Of a DNA stretch of 46,267 nucleotides, positions 7,570-14,358 are shown one piece after another (the first letter of the stretch is position 1; each line of letters begins with the position of its first letter). The notes under the pieces were generated by a model. It made no database searches and was not told the origin of the DNA. It saw nothing but the letters and a program-made list of their open reading frames with translations. Source of the DNA: Bacteroidales bacterium (GTDB lineage Bacteria > Bacteroidota > Bacteroidia > Bacteroidales > WCHB1-69); NCBI GenBank assembly GCA_017549765.1, contig JAFYNM010000007.1, forward strand, positions 1 to 46,267, given 5' to 3'. A program made the position numbers and the translations under genes.

Positions 7570-8283
7570 CATACATAAAAACCTCGCCACCGCCTCCCCC
7601 TGCGGATCCATCTCCTCCAACGATTTCAACGCTTGCTGCTTTACCCCATCATCCTCGTTTTCAGAATGGTTGAGGATGAGGTGGCGTTCGTAGTCCACGG
7701 GGAATTCGGGGTGCCCTTGGAAGGTGAGGATATGGTGGCCGATGCGGAAGCCCTCGTAACGGCAGAAGTTACTGGTGGCGAGGGGCGACGCGCCTTCCGG
7801 CAGCTGCATTACCTGGTCGTGGTGGTTGACGATGAGGCGCAAACGGCCGTCGGGGAAGAAGGTGCGCAGCTCCTCGTCCAGTATTTGCGACTCGCGGATG
7901 CCCACGCCCCAACCGCCTGCGTAGCGTTCCACCCTTCCGCCCAACGCCTGCGCAATAATCTGGTGCCCGAAGCAGATGCCTACAAGGGGGACTCGTATTA
8001 TTGCAGCCTTCCGAACCCAATCCTGCAAGTTCAAAATCCACATCAGCGTGTCGTCGTAAGCAGCATTGTTGGAACCTGTGATAAGGTGGATCTCGTTCGC
8101 GGCGGGATAATCAGGCAGCTCGCCGTCTAACACGCGGAAAACCTCAAAAGTAATGTCGTAATTCACAGCATGAAACAGGTTGACAAACATTGATTCGTAG
8201 CTCGGAATGTACTCCGGCAACAGACCGGGGAACGTGTCGCAGAGCAGGATGTTGACTTTTCGAATTGGCGTTTGGATCAGCAT
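7546..8283 (-). CDS. Type 1 glutamine amidotransferase (GMP-synthase-like class I GATase)
   Basis: A stand-alone class I glutamine amidotransferase, 245 residues from the chosen start. The nucleophile elbow GICFGHQ carries the catalytic Cys (residue 104), and GHPEFPVDY provides the His and Glu of the triad (residues 191 and 193). Stand-alone members include enzymes acting on gamma-glutamyl compounds and unassigned ones; no synthetase partner is nearby. The frame is open to an ATG at 8307, but the promoter box TATCTTTG at 8305-8312 overlaps that codon, so the ATG at 8283 (MLIQTP) is the likely start. The tail overlaps the convergent hypothetical gene by 24 bases. Confidence 0.85.
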   Translation of the reverse strand: MLIQTPIRKVNILLCDTFPGLLPEYIPSYESMFVNLFHAVNYDITFEVFRVLDGELPDYPAANEIHLITGSNNAAYDDTLMWILNLQDWVRKAAIIRVPLVGICFGHQIIAQALGGRVERYAGGWGVGIRESQILDEELRTFFPDGRLRLIVNHHDQVMQLPEGASPLATSNFCRYEGFRIGHHILTFQGHPEFPVDYERHLILNHSENEDDGVKQQALKSLEEMDPQGEAVARFLCMSFHIPEA

Positions 8284-8304
8284 AAGGTTTTTTGAATTTG
8301 GCGG

Positions 8305-8312
8305 CAAAGATA
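8305..8312 (-). promoter_or_regulatory. -7 element of the glutamine amidotransferase gene
   Basis: TATCTTTG on the minus strand, 21 bases before the ATG at 8283. It decides the start codon, because the alternative ATG at 8307 lies inside it. Confidence 0.6.
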
Positions 8313-8341
8313 CGATGTTTTTCCGATGAATAATTCGCTTT

Positions 8342-8362
8342 AAGATGCCAAAATGGCATCTT
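8342..8362. repeat. Perfect 9-bp inverted repeat at the edge of the 83-bp repeat
   Basis: AAGATGCCA, AAA, TGGCATCTT. The right arm is the beginning of copy 2 of the 83-bp repeat; copy 1 at 6288 lacks the left arm. No T-run follows on either strand, so it is not an obvious terminator. Confidence 0.6.
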
Positions 8363-8437
8363 AATGAAGTCCGAACCGTGCAGGCCGATAGGGTTCAAGA
8401 TACCTTCAGAATAAAAAACAACAAGTGTTTTCGTGTT
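8355..8437 (+). repeat. 83-bp dispersed repeat, copy 2
   Basis: Same orientation as copy 1 at 6288-6370. Both begin GGCATCTTAATGAAGT and share GGCCGATAGG and ACAAGTGTTTTCGTGT. It lies between the amidotransferase promoter and the end of the GH20 gene. Confidence 0.75.
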
Positions 8438-8441
8438 CTTG

Positions 8442-8463
8442 GAGACGCAATGCGTTGTGTCTC
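8442..8463. repeat. REP-like palindrome of the GTAGAGAC...GTCTCTAC family
   Basis: GAGACGCAA (8442-8450) and TTGTGTCTC (8455-8463) pair with one G-T wobble around TGCG. It lies three bases beyond the stop codon of the GH20 gene. It shares its outer arms (GAGAC/GTCTC) with the perfect palindrome at 23678-23705. Confidence 0.6.
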
Positions 8464-8466
8464 TAC

Positions 8467-10293
8467 CTATTTCAGCGCACTCTTATACCCCTTCCCCTTC
8501 CATCTTGCCGACTCTATGGCAAAGACAATACCGTAAAAGCGCTCGAAATCGGCGTTGAAATCGGCTTCGGTGGGCCAGTTGGGATAGGCGTTCCAGGCAC
8601 GCTCGGCGGTGCCGAGACCTTTCGGCAACATCTGGTAGGTGGCGTCGGAAAAGCTGCGGAGCTGCGACGACCACAGTGCCGCCTCCACCCCGATGAGGTC
8701 GCCGAGATACTGTTTGGGCTGCAGGGCGAAGGTTTTGCGCTCATCGACATAGCCCGCCCAGTTGAGACCGATCTCGAAAGGACTGTCGTTGTAGGCTAAG
8801 TCCAAATAGGTGTATTCGGCGGGGGAAACCACCACAGGGAATCCTTCTATCCCGTTGGTGTTCCATACGTTGAGGAAGTAGAGCGACTTTCGGAGCCGCT
8901 CCTGCGTCTCGGGCTCCAAGTTGCGGGCGATGTCTTCCCAGCCGGCCAAAAGGATGCCCCGTTCTTCCGCCAAATCCAGCATACGGTTGGTGAACAGCTC
9001 TTTCATTTCCTTGCGGTCGCGGCCCGCCCACGCTCCGTCGGGCACCTCGTCGCCGCCGATGTGGATGGCGGGCAACGGCACCCCAGCCTCGCGATGCAGC
9101 CGGATGACCTCATCGAAGACCATTCCGTAGAACTTGTAAACACTTGGCAGATAGACACTCAGCACGTTGTCGGTGAAATCCTGCGCCGACCAATAGTGTG
9201 AGGTGTCGGCAGGGTCTTGCAATCGGTAAGAGGCATCTCCTGTGCGTCGCTCGTAGGCTTGCATCGCCTTGATGGAGGCCCGCGAATGTCCGGGCGTGTC
9301 GAGCTCCGGAATCACCCGGATGCGCCGCTCCCATGCGTAACGGAGAATCTGCATGTACTCCTCAGCCGTGTAATAGGTACTATAACCGATGCGTCCGTTG
9401 CAGGTGGGCTTCAGCGCGGCGGTCTCCTGCAGGTTCCAGTCGGGGAGTTCGTGATGCGCCCCATACTCCGTAAGTTCGGGCAACCCTTTGATTTCCAAGC
9501 ACCACGACTCGTCATCCGCGATGTGAAAGTGCAGTGTGTTGAGCTTCCACTCCGCCATCAGATCGAGGATGGCGAGCACCTCGTCCACCGTGCGGAAGTC
9601 GCGGGCCACATCCAACATAAAACCCCGGTACGGCAGGTCAGGCCAATCCTCAATAATCATGGGTTGCAGTGGCTGCCACAATTTTTCAAGTGTCATCTGC
9701 GCGTAAAAAGCGCCGTCCTCGTCTTCGGATTCCACCAGCACACTGTCTAAATCAACAATCGTGATGCGATACCAACCGGCGGGTCGTGTTTCGCTTTTCT
9801 CCAATGGCTCCGTTCCAAACTGTTTGCGTTTCACCCGTGGGATCATATCGCCAAACCATACGTCGGAAGAGCCAGCTAAATACCTGTTGGTTGAATTGTT
9901 TGCTGGAGTTTGGCTCAAAAAGTGATACTGCACCTCCATCGGTTGGTCGGGTTTTCCCTTTTGCTGGAGGACAAATCCCTCCGGCGCCCAACCGTGCCGT
10001 GGGAGCGGGCGGCCGTAGTACTTCAGTGTTACGGTACCGCTTTGGGGAATGTCGATATACCAGGAAGTGCCCTGATAATGGTGCATGGCAGGACCCTCCA
10101 CATACGTTTTCCCATCGAAAAGCTCCTGAAACCACACGCGTGAGCCTTTCAGTACATTGTGAAGTACCAAAGTGTGCAGCGCATGTCCTGAAGTGTCCGC
10201 CGCCCCTTCCGTCCATTCGGCTTTGGGTACTTGCGCGAAACCCGCTGTACAGAGCAGGAACAACAGGGTGATATTGGTGAGGATTTGTCGCAT
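8467..10293 (-). CDS. Beta-N-acetylhexosaminidase, glycoside hydrolase family 20
   Basis: A 608-residue exported enzyme that should remove terminal beta-linked GlcNAc/GalNAc from glycans. Signal peptide at residues 1-20 (LLFLLCTAGFA, then QVPKAE). The GH20b-like N-terminal domain is followed by the TIM barrel from PYRGFMLDVARDF (about 221). LNTLHFHIADDESW, VIPELDTPGHSRA and the catalytic pair Asp415-Glu416 in HIGGDEVPDGAW are all intact; family knowledge says the Asp orients the substrate acetamido group for catalysis and the Glu is the acid/base. It lies 38 bases after bcp on the same strand and probably shares its transcript. Together with the GH29 and GH114-like genes it suggests host or microbial glycan foraging. 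Confidence 0.93.
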   Translation of the reverse strand: MRQILTNITLLFLLCTAGFAQVPKAEWTEGAADTSGHALHTLVLHNVLKGSRVWFQELFDGKTYVEGPAMHHYQGTSWYIDIPQSGTVTLKYYGRPLPRHGWAPEGFVLQQKGKPDQPMEVQYHFLSQTPANNSTNRYLAGSSDVWFGDMIPRVKRKQFGTEPLEKSETRPAGWYRITIVDLDSVLVESEDEDGAFYAQMTLEKLWQPLQPMIIEDWPDLPYRGFMLDVARDFRTVDEVLAILDLMAEWKLNTLHFHIADDESWCLEIKGLPELTEYGAHHELPDWNLQETAALKPTCNGRIGYSTYYTAEEYMQILRYAWERRIRVIPELDTPGHSRASIKAMQAYERRTGDASYRLQDPADTSHYWSAQDFTDNVLSVYLPSVYKFYGMVFDEVIRLHREAGVPLPAIHIGGDEVPDGAWAGRDRKEMKELFTNRMLDLAEERGILLAGWEDIARNLEPETQERLRKSLYFLNVWNTNGIEGFPVVVSPAEYTYLDLAYNDSPFEIGLNWAGYVDERKTFALQPKQYLGDLIGVEAALWSSQLRSFSDATYQMLPKGLGTAERAWNAYPNWPTEADFNADFERFYGIVFAIESARWKGKGYKSALK

Positions 10294-10331
10294 GGGTCCG
10301 CTTATTTTTCCGCAAAGAAGCAGGGACTCTT

Positions 10332-10778
10332 CTATTTCAGTAACTGCGCCGTATGGTTCTTGGTATCGACCTTGCCGATGGCGTCGATGATAACACCTTG
10401 CTCGTCAATGACGTAGGTGGTGCGGAGGGTACCTTCGGTCACCTTGCCGTACATCTTCTTTTCGCCCCAGGCTTCGTAGGCCTTCAGGATGGTGAGGTCG
10501 GTGTCGGCGATGAGGTGGAAGGGTAGCTCGTACTTGGCGATGAACCGCTGGTGCGAGGCGGCGGAGTCGCGGCTCACCCCAAGCACCTCGTAGCCCAGTG
10601 CGAGAAAGCGCTGGTAGTTGTCGCGCAGGTCGCAGGCTTCAGCAGTGCAGCCTGGCGTGCTGTCCTTCGGGTAGAAGTAGAGCACTAACTTCTTCCCTGC
10701 AAAATCTTTCAAAGAAACGGCTTTTCCGTTTTCGTCAACGCCCTCAAAATAAGGGGCTTTTGTTCCTATTTGTAACAT
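10332..10778 (-). CDS. bcp: Thioredoxin-dependent peroxiredoxin (Bcp/PrxQ)
   Basis: A 148-residue atypical 2-Cys peroxiredoxin that reduces hydrogen and organic peroxides using thioredoxin. The active site KDSTPGCTAEACDLRD places the peroxidatic Cys at 44 and the resolving Cys at 49, the PrxQ arrangement. KLVLYFYPKD and VLGVSRDS are standard fold strings. Length is normal for the family. It is the first gene of a pair with the GH20 enzyme. Its leader, about 97 bases from the predicted start of transcription, consists largely of a foldable repeat element. Confidence 0.95.
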   Translation of the reverse strand: MLQIGTKAPYFEGVDENGKAVSLKDFAGKKLVLYFYPKDSTPGCTAEACDLRDNYQRFLALGYEVLGVSRDSAASHQRFIAKYELPFHLIADTDLTILKAYEAWGEKKMYGKVTEGTLRTTYVIDEQGVIIDAIGKVDTKNHTAQLLK

Positions 10779-10817
10779 TTTTCTTCTATATTATAACCGT
10801 AATCTGTCTGTTCGTAG

Positions 10818-10873
10818 TAGGAGCATCGTCATCCTTGACGATGTTTTCCGCGGCAAGGATGCCGCGACTCCTA
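10818..10873 (-). repeat. Three-way-junction palindromic element in the bcp leader
   Basis: Outer arms TAGGAG (10818-10823) and CTCCTA (10868-10873) enclose two perfect hairpins: CATCGTC/GACGATG (10824-10843) and CGCGGCA/TGCCGCG (10849-10866). The two loops are complementary, ATCCTT against the AGGAT region, so the whole reads almost symmetrically. The predicted bcp transcript starts right at its edge, so it would be the first structure in the RNA. Confidence 0.65.
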
Positions 10874-10881
10874 GACTGCCG

Positions 10882-10912
10882 CAAAAATAGAAAAATCACG
10901 AACACCCTGCAA
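10882..10912 (-). promoter_or_regulatory. bcp promoter
   Basis: Minus strand: TTG at 10910-10912, 20 bases, then TATTTTTG at 10882-10889. Transcription would begin near 10876, leaving a leader of about 97 bases. Confidence 0.6.
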
Positions 10913-10952
10913 CCTTTTGCGTTTTTTGTATCCTATTAATTGACAAAGATGC

Positions 10953-10960
10953 TATCTTTG
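10953..10960 (+). promoter_or_regulatory. -7 element of the membrane-protein gene
   Basis: TATCTTTG, 32 bases before the ATG. The nearest TTTG (10925-10928) is 24 bases upstream, longer than usual. Confidence 0.5.
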
Positions 10961-10992
10961 CAGCGTCATTTTGGTTTCAAAAAAGCATTATC

Positions 10993-11859
10993 ATGAACCT
11001 TTTAACCGAAAAACCTCTGGATTACCGATGCTTTCTGCTCGGAATTGTTCTCTATTGGATGTTTGAAGCCGTTTGGGCGTCGTTTGCCACATTCTTCTTA
11101 GCTTTGGAATGTGTGCTGAACCCAATTGCAGTGGTCGTTGGGAAATCTGTGTTGTTTCTCTTGGTCTTTTACTTTCTGTTCCGAAAACCGAAAATGCTCG
11201 ATATCAAATGGGGACATATTGCGACAGTAATCGGTTTTATTGTCTTGATGAATGTCCTGGATTATTTTCTGACGGATCGCTTCTTTGACCTCCGTTCTCT
11301 TGCTGACAATCAAATGGATAGAGATATCCCAAACTATTTGATGAAAAATGTACGTCAATGGGCGAATTTGATTACATCATTTCTCACCATTGGATTCTTG
11401 TGGTGGCGTTTCAATTCGGAGGCGACTGCTTCTGACGCGGAGACATCAGCCGCCGAATCACGAAGCTATTACGGAGGGATGCTATTCTCCGTCACTTTTG
11501 GGTATCTCCTCTCTTTGATCAACATCGTAGGTGGCTTTAGTTGGCAATTTGTCCCCCATCCAATTCTGGAGGAGGTGATCACCTGTTTGCTGCTTGTTCT
11601 CTTTACGGTTGGGACCATCTATCTGCTTGTAAAAAAACAGCTTGTGGTTCTTCCCATAGTAGCGATTTTAACTATCGTGCTCGTACACTTTTTTTCCACC
11701 AATTATTTGTACAACATCCTAAGAGATAATTTCGAGGTAAATTTTAGCACGTTCGAGCAAATGTCGTTTTTCTACCCTGTCTGCATGATTTGCGACTGGG
11801 CGCTTCCCATCGCTGCTTTTGTCCTTTACCGCAGGGAGATGAAACAACCAACCCTATAG
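10993..11859 (+). CDS. Polytopic membrane protein of unknown function
   Basis: A 288-residue protein with about seven hydrophobic segments (near residues 15-35, 40-60, 75-92, 120-138, 165-185, 195-215, 220-235 and a C-terminal one at 260-280) and a short hydrophilic loop around 140-160 rich in Ala, Ser and Glu. I do not recognise a family and see no catalytic motif. It has its own promoter and is followed after seven bases by the GH114-like lipoprotein gene, so the two are likely co-transcribed and may act together at the envelope. Confidence 0.75.
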   Translation: MNLLTEKPLDYRCFLLGIVLYWMFEAVWASFATFFLALECVLNPIAVVVGKSVLFLLVFYFLFRKPKMLDIKWGHIATVIGFIVLMNVLDYFLTDRFFDLRSLADNQMDRDIPNYLMKNVRQWANLITSFLTIGFLWWRFNSEATASDAETSAAESRSYYGGMLFSVTFGYLLSLINIVGGFSWQFVPHPILEEVITCLLLVLFTVGTIYLLVKKQLVVLPIVAILTIVLVHFFSTNYLYNILRDNFEVNFSTFEQMSFFYPVCMICDWALPIAAFVLYRREMKQPTL

Positions 11860-11866
11860 AGACGCC

Positions 11867-12841
11867 ATGAATCATAGCAAGCACCCGTATCTCTTTTTTC
11901 TCTTCTGTCTGCTGGCAATGGCCTGCACAAGAACTGAACTTGAGCCTTGCGACGATTACCGTCAGGCGATGCGCGACTTTGTCATCCGCATCAGCGAGAC
12001 GGCCCGCACCCAAGATCCCGACTTCATCGTCATCCCGCAGAACGGCATCGAGTTGGTGACTTTGGGCGATGATGCCGAAGCAGCCCTAGCCACCGCCTAT
12101 CTGTCTGCCATAGACGGGCACGGGCAGGAGGATCTCTTCTATGGTTATCGGAGAGATGACACACCCTCCCCGGCAGAGGCCACCGATTATCTGCTCTCCT
12201 ACCTCCGGCGCTCCAAGAAGGCGGGCAAGACCATCCTGGTGACGGACTACTGCTCCCGGCCTGACTATGTGACCAACGCCCACGCCCTGTGCGATGCAGA
12301 AGGCTTTGTCTCCTTCGCCGCTCCCGAGCGCGAGTTGAACGTCATCCCCGCCAGCACACCACCGCATGAAAACGCCCAAGACATTACTAGACTGAGCGAT
12401 GCGCAGAACTTTCTGTATCTCCTCAATCCAGAATATTTTGACAACAGGGCCGACTTCATCCACGCGGTGGCCGCCACAAACTATGATGTGATCATCATGG
12501 ATCTGTTTTTTAACGATGGAACCTCGTTCACCGCTGACGAGATTGAGCATCTTAAGCAAAAGGAAAACGGAGGCAGACGACTGGTTATCTGCTACCTGTC
12601 TATCGGAGAGGCTGAAGACTATCGCTATTATTGGCAGGCATCCTGGAAACAGCATAAGCCCGCCTGGCTGGCCCGAGAAAACCATTCATGGCCTGGCAAC
12701 TACAAGGTGCGCTATTGGTATTCTGGATGGCAGGAGCTCATCTGCGGTCCTGGCGACAGCTATCTGAACCGCATCCTCCAGGCTGGTTTTGACGGAGTTT
12801 ATCTGGACATCATTGACGCTTTTGAATACTTTGAAAAATAG
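11867..12841 (+). CDS. Lipoprotein, GH114/TM1410-like (endo-alpha-1,4-polygalactosaminidase-like)
   Basis: A 324-residue protein with a lipoprotein signal (FFLFCLLAMAC, Cys20), so probably anchored in an outer or periplasmic membrane leaflet. The barrel strings fit the GH114 / TM1410 family: YDVIIMDLFF, LVICYLSIGEAEDYRYYW, PAWLARENHSWPGNYKVRYW and the final DGVYLDIIDAFEYF. In the founding enzyme this fold cleaves alpha-1,4-linked galactosamine polymers; the Asp residues at IIMDLF and VYLDIID are the candidate catalytic acids. Older annotations call relatives 'cysteinyl-tRNA synthetase-related', which is misleading. Substrate is uncertain. The gene follows the membrane-protein gene by seven bases. 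Confidence 0.8.
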   Translation: MNHSKHPYLFFLFCLLAMACTRTELEPCDDYRQAMRDFVIRISETARTQDPDFIVIPQNGIELVTLGDDAEAALATAYLSAIDGHGQEDLFYGYRRDDTPSPAEATDYLLSYLRRSKKAGKTILVTDYCSRPDYVTNAHALCDAEGFVSFAAPERELNVIPASTPPHENAQDITRLSDAQNFLYLLNPEYFDNRADFIHAVAATNYDVIIMDLFFNDGTSFTADEIEHLKQKENGGRRLVICYLSIGEAEDYRYYWQASWKQHKPAWLARENHSWPGNYKVRYWYSGWQELICGPGDSYLNRILQAGFDGVYLDIIDAFEYFEK

Positions 12842-12898
12842 TAGCAGATTTTTTTTCTTCTCAGATGTCACCTTTGACACCTCTCTCTCGTTTAATGG

Positions 12899-12912
12899 TT
12901 GAATCGATTCAA
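12899..12912. promoter_or_regulatory. Perfect 14-bp palindrome upstream of the DUF6249/sigma operon
   Basis: TTGAATCGATTCAA lies 46 bases before the DUF6249 start codon, in the only intergenic space of the operon. It could be a dimeric regulator site; no promoter of the usual type is evident nearby. Confidence 0.4.
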
Positions 12913-12957
12913 GAAAATCAACAAACGGAATTGTAAAACTTTAATAATTACAGCATT

Positions 12958-13413
12958 ATGGAAGAATCATTGGAAATCATCATGGTTATGATCATCGTTC
13001 TCGGTGTTTGTGTTGCACTACCTGTTCTGATTGTTTGGCTGACCAACAAACGGAAACAACACGAGATGGACAAAAAAACGGAGATGATGATGTCGCTGCT
13101 TGAGAAGCATCCCGACCTCGACCCTGCCGAGGTAATGCGAAAACTGAATGTCTCGAGCAAGTCGAATAAATCCATCAAAGAGAAACTATTGGGGAACCTA
13201 TTCAGTGGCAGTCTGATGACACTGATGGGACTTGTCATCCTTATTCCGCATCTTTGCGGGATGGTATTCTTCGGCAACCGTGAAAACGGGATATACTGCG
13301 GTGGAATCATGGTAGCCATGGGTGCAGCATTCCTCATCTACTATTTAGTGTCAAAAAAACAGCTGCGCAACGAAATCGAGGCTGAGGAGAGAGAGTTGAA
13401 CGAACAGCAATAA
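12958..13413 (+). CDS. DUF6249-like membrane protein
   Basis: A 151-residue protein with an N-terminal membrane helix (residues about 7-28), a cytoplasmic helical stretch (KRKQHEMDKKTEMMMSLLEKHPDLDPAEVMRKL) and two more membrane helices (about 84-100 and 108-125), ending in a charged tail. This layout matches the DUF6249 family, commonly found next to small ECF sigma factors in Bacteroidetes. Seven bases separate it from the sigma gene. A sensory or accessory role for the sigma factor is inferred only from position. Confidence 0.75.
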   Translation: MEESLEIIMVMIIVLGVCVALPVLIVWLTNKRKQHEMDKKTEMMMSLLEKHPDLDPAEVMRKLNVSSKSNKSIKEKLLGNLFSGSLMTLMGLVILIPHLCGMVFFGNRENGIYCGGIMVAMGAAFLIYYLVSKKQLRNEIEAEERELNEQQ

Positions 13414-13420
13414 TCGTTTG

Positions 13421-13900
13421 ATGAAGCGAGAAGAGTTCATAGCCAACATTTCATCCGAGCAGGAGCCCTTGCGAAGGTTCCTGCTTGCCCTTTGTGAGGG
13501 TGACCGGATGGAGGCGGAGGACATCGCGCAGGAGGCGATGATCAAGGCCTATCTCGCCTCCGACCGTTTCGTGGAGCGTTTCAAGTTCTCTACGTGGCTG
13601 TTCAAGATCGCCTACAACACCTTCCTCGACCATAAGCGGTCGGGGAGAAACCGCGAGACAGACCTGGAGGCAGCGGGTTTCCTGGCCGCCACGCAAAGCG
13701 CAGACGATGCCTTCACCTACCAGGAGTTATACGAGGCCATCGGCACGTTGCCGCTCAAGGAGAAGTCGGCCATCCTCCTGTTCTACGTCAGCGGATACAC
13801 CATAAAAGAGATTTCCAAGATCACCAGTTGCTCTCAACTTGCTGTCAAGCAACAGCTTTCAAGAGGGCGTGATAAACTAAGACAAATATTGAAACAATGA
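13421..13900 (+). CDS. ECF-type RNA polymerase sigma factor
   Basis: A 159-residue sigma-70 family protein containing only regions 2 and 4. Region 2 is at about 10-75 (DRMEAEDIAQEAMIKAYL, FKFSTWLFKIAYNTFLDHKR) and region 4 at about 100-155 (LPLKEKSAILLFYVSGYTIKEISKI, then the recognition helix around SQLAVKQQLSRGRDKLR). A TTG three bases upstream is possible, but ATG 13421 is the natural start. The stop codon overlaps the next start as ATGA, so the sigma factor and the small membrane protein after it are translationally coupled, the usual arrangement for a sigma and its membrane-bound antagonist. Confidence 0.92.
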   Translation: MKREEFIANISSEQEPLRRFLLALCEGDRMEAEDIAQEAMIKAYLASDRFVERFKFSTWLFKIAYNTFLDHKRSGRNRETDLEAAGFLAATQSADDAFTYQELYEAIGTLPLKEKSAILLFYVSGYTIKEISKITSCSQLAVKQQLSRGRDKLRQILKQ

Positions 13901-14268
13901 AAGAGACCACGATAGAAGAGATGTTCGCCCGTTATCAGCCGGACTTGGGCGACGAAGACAAATACATGGAGGCACTCTCCAAGAAGTTGGAGGCGGTGGA
14001 GTATGTTAAGAAATACAATGAGGAGCAGGCGCGCCATCACCGGAAGATGCTGTTAGTGGTCTTCGCGGGTGGTGTCATCACAGGTGCCATCGGCATCCTA
14101 TTGGCCCTATTGCACCCTTTCTGGACACTGCCGCCCGTCACTATTCCCACTCCGGTCACGCAGAGTGCTGTTCATCTACCCAATCTGGGCTTCCTGCTAT
14201 GCCTATGCATCACCGGTCTCTGCATCACGGGACTGGTGGCGCAGAGAATGGCGCTGCAGGAGAAATAA
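13897..14268 (+). CDS. Small membrane protein, candidate anti-sigma factor
   Basis: A 123-residue protein. A soluble N-terminal half (ETTIEEMFARYQPDLGDEDKYMEAL...) is followed by two membrane helices at about 50-68 and 96-112. Its start overlaps the sigma stop codon (ATGA). Position, size and topology (cytoplasmic domain plus membrane helices) fit an antagonist of the ECF sigma factor, but no known anti-sigma domain such as a zinc-binding HxxxCxxC is visible, so this is an inference. Confidence 0.7.
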   Translation: MKETTIEEMFARYQPDLGDEDKYMEALSKKLEAVEYVKKYNEEQARHHRKMLLVVFAGGVITGAIGILLALLHPFWTLPPVTIPTPVTQSAVHLPNLGFLLCLCITGLCITGLVAQRMALQEK

Positions 14269-14358
14269 GAAAAAATCCTATTTTCGCGCACTCCTTGACA
14301 TGGCAGGATGATGTTCCCTGCAATTGTTTTAATACACTGACAATAAAACCATTATACT

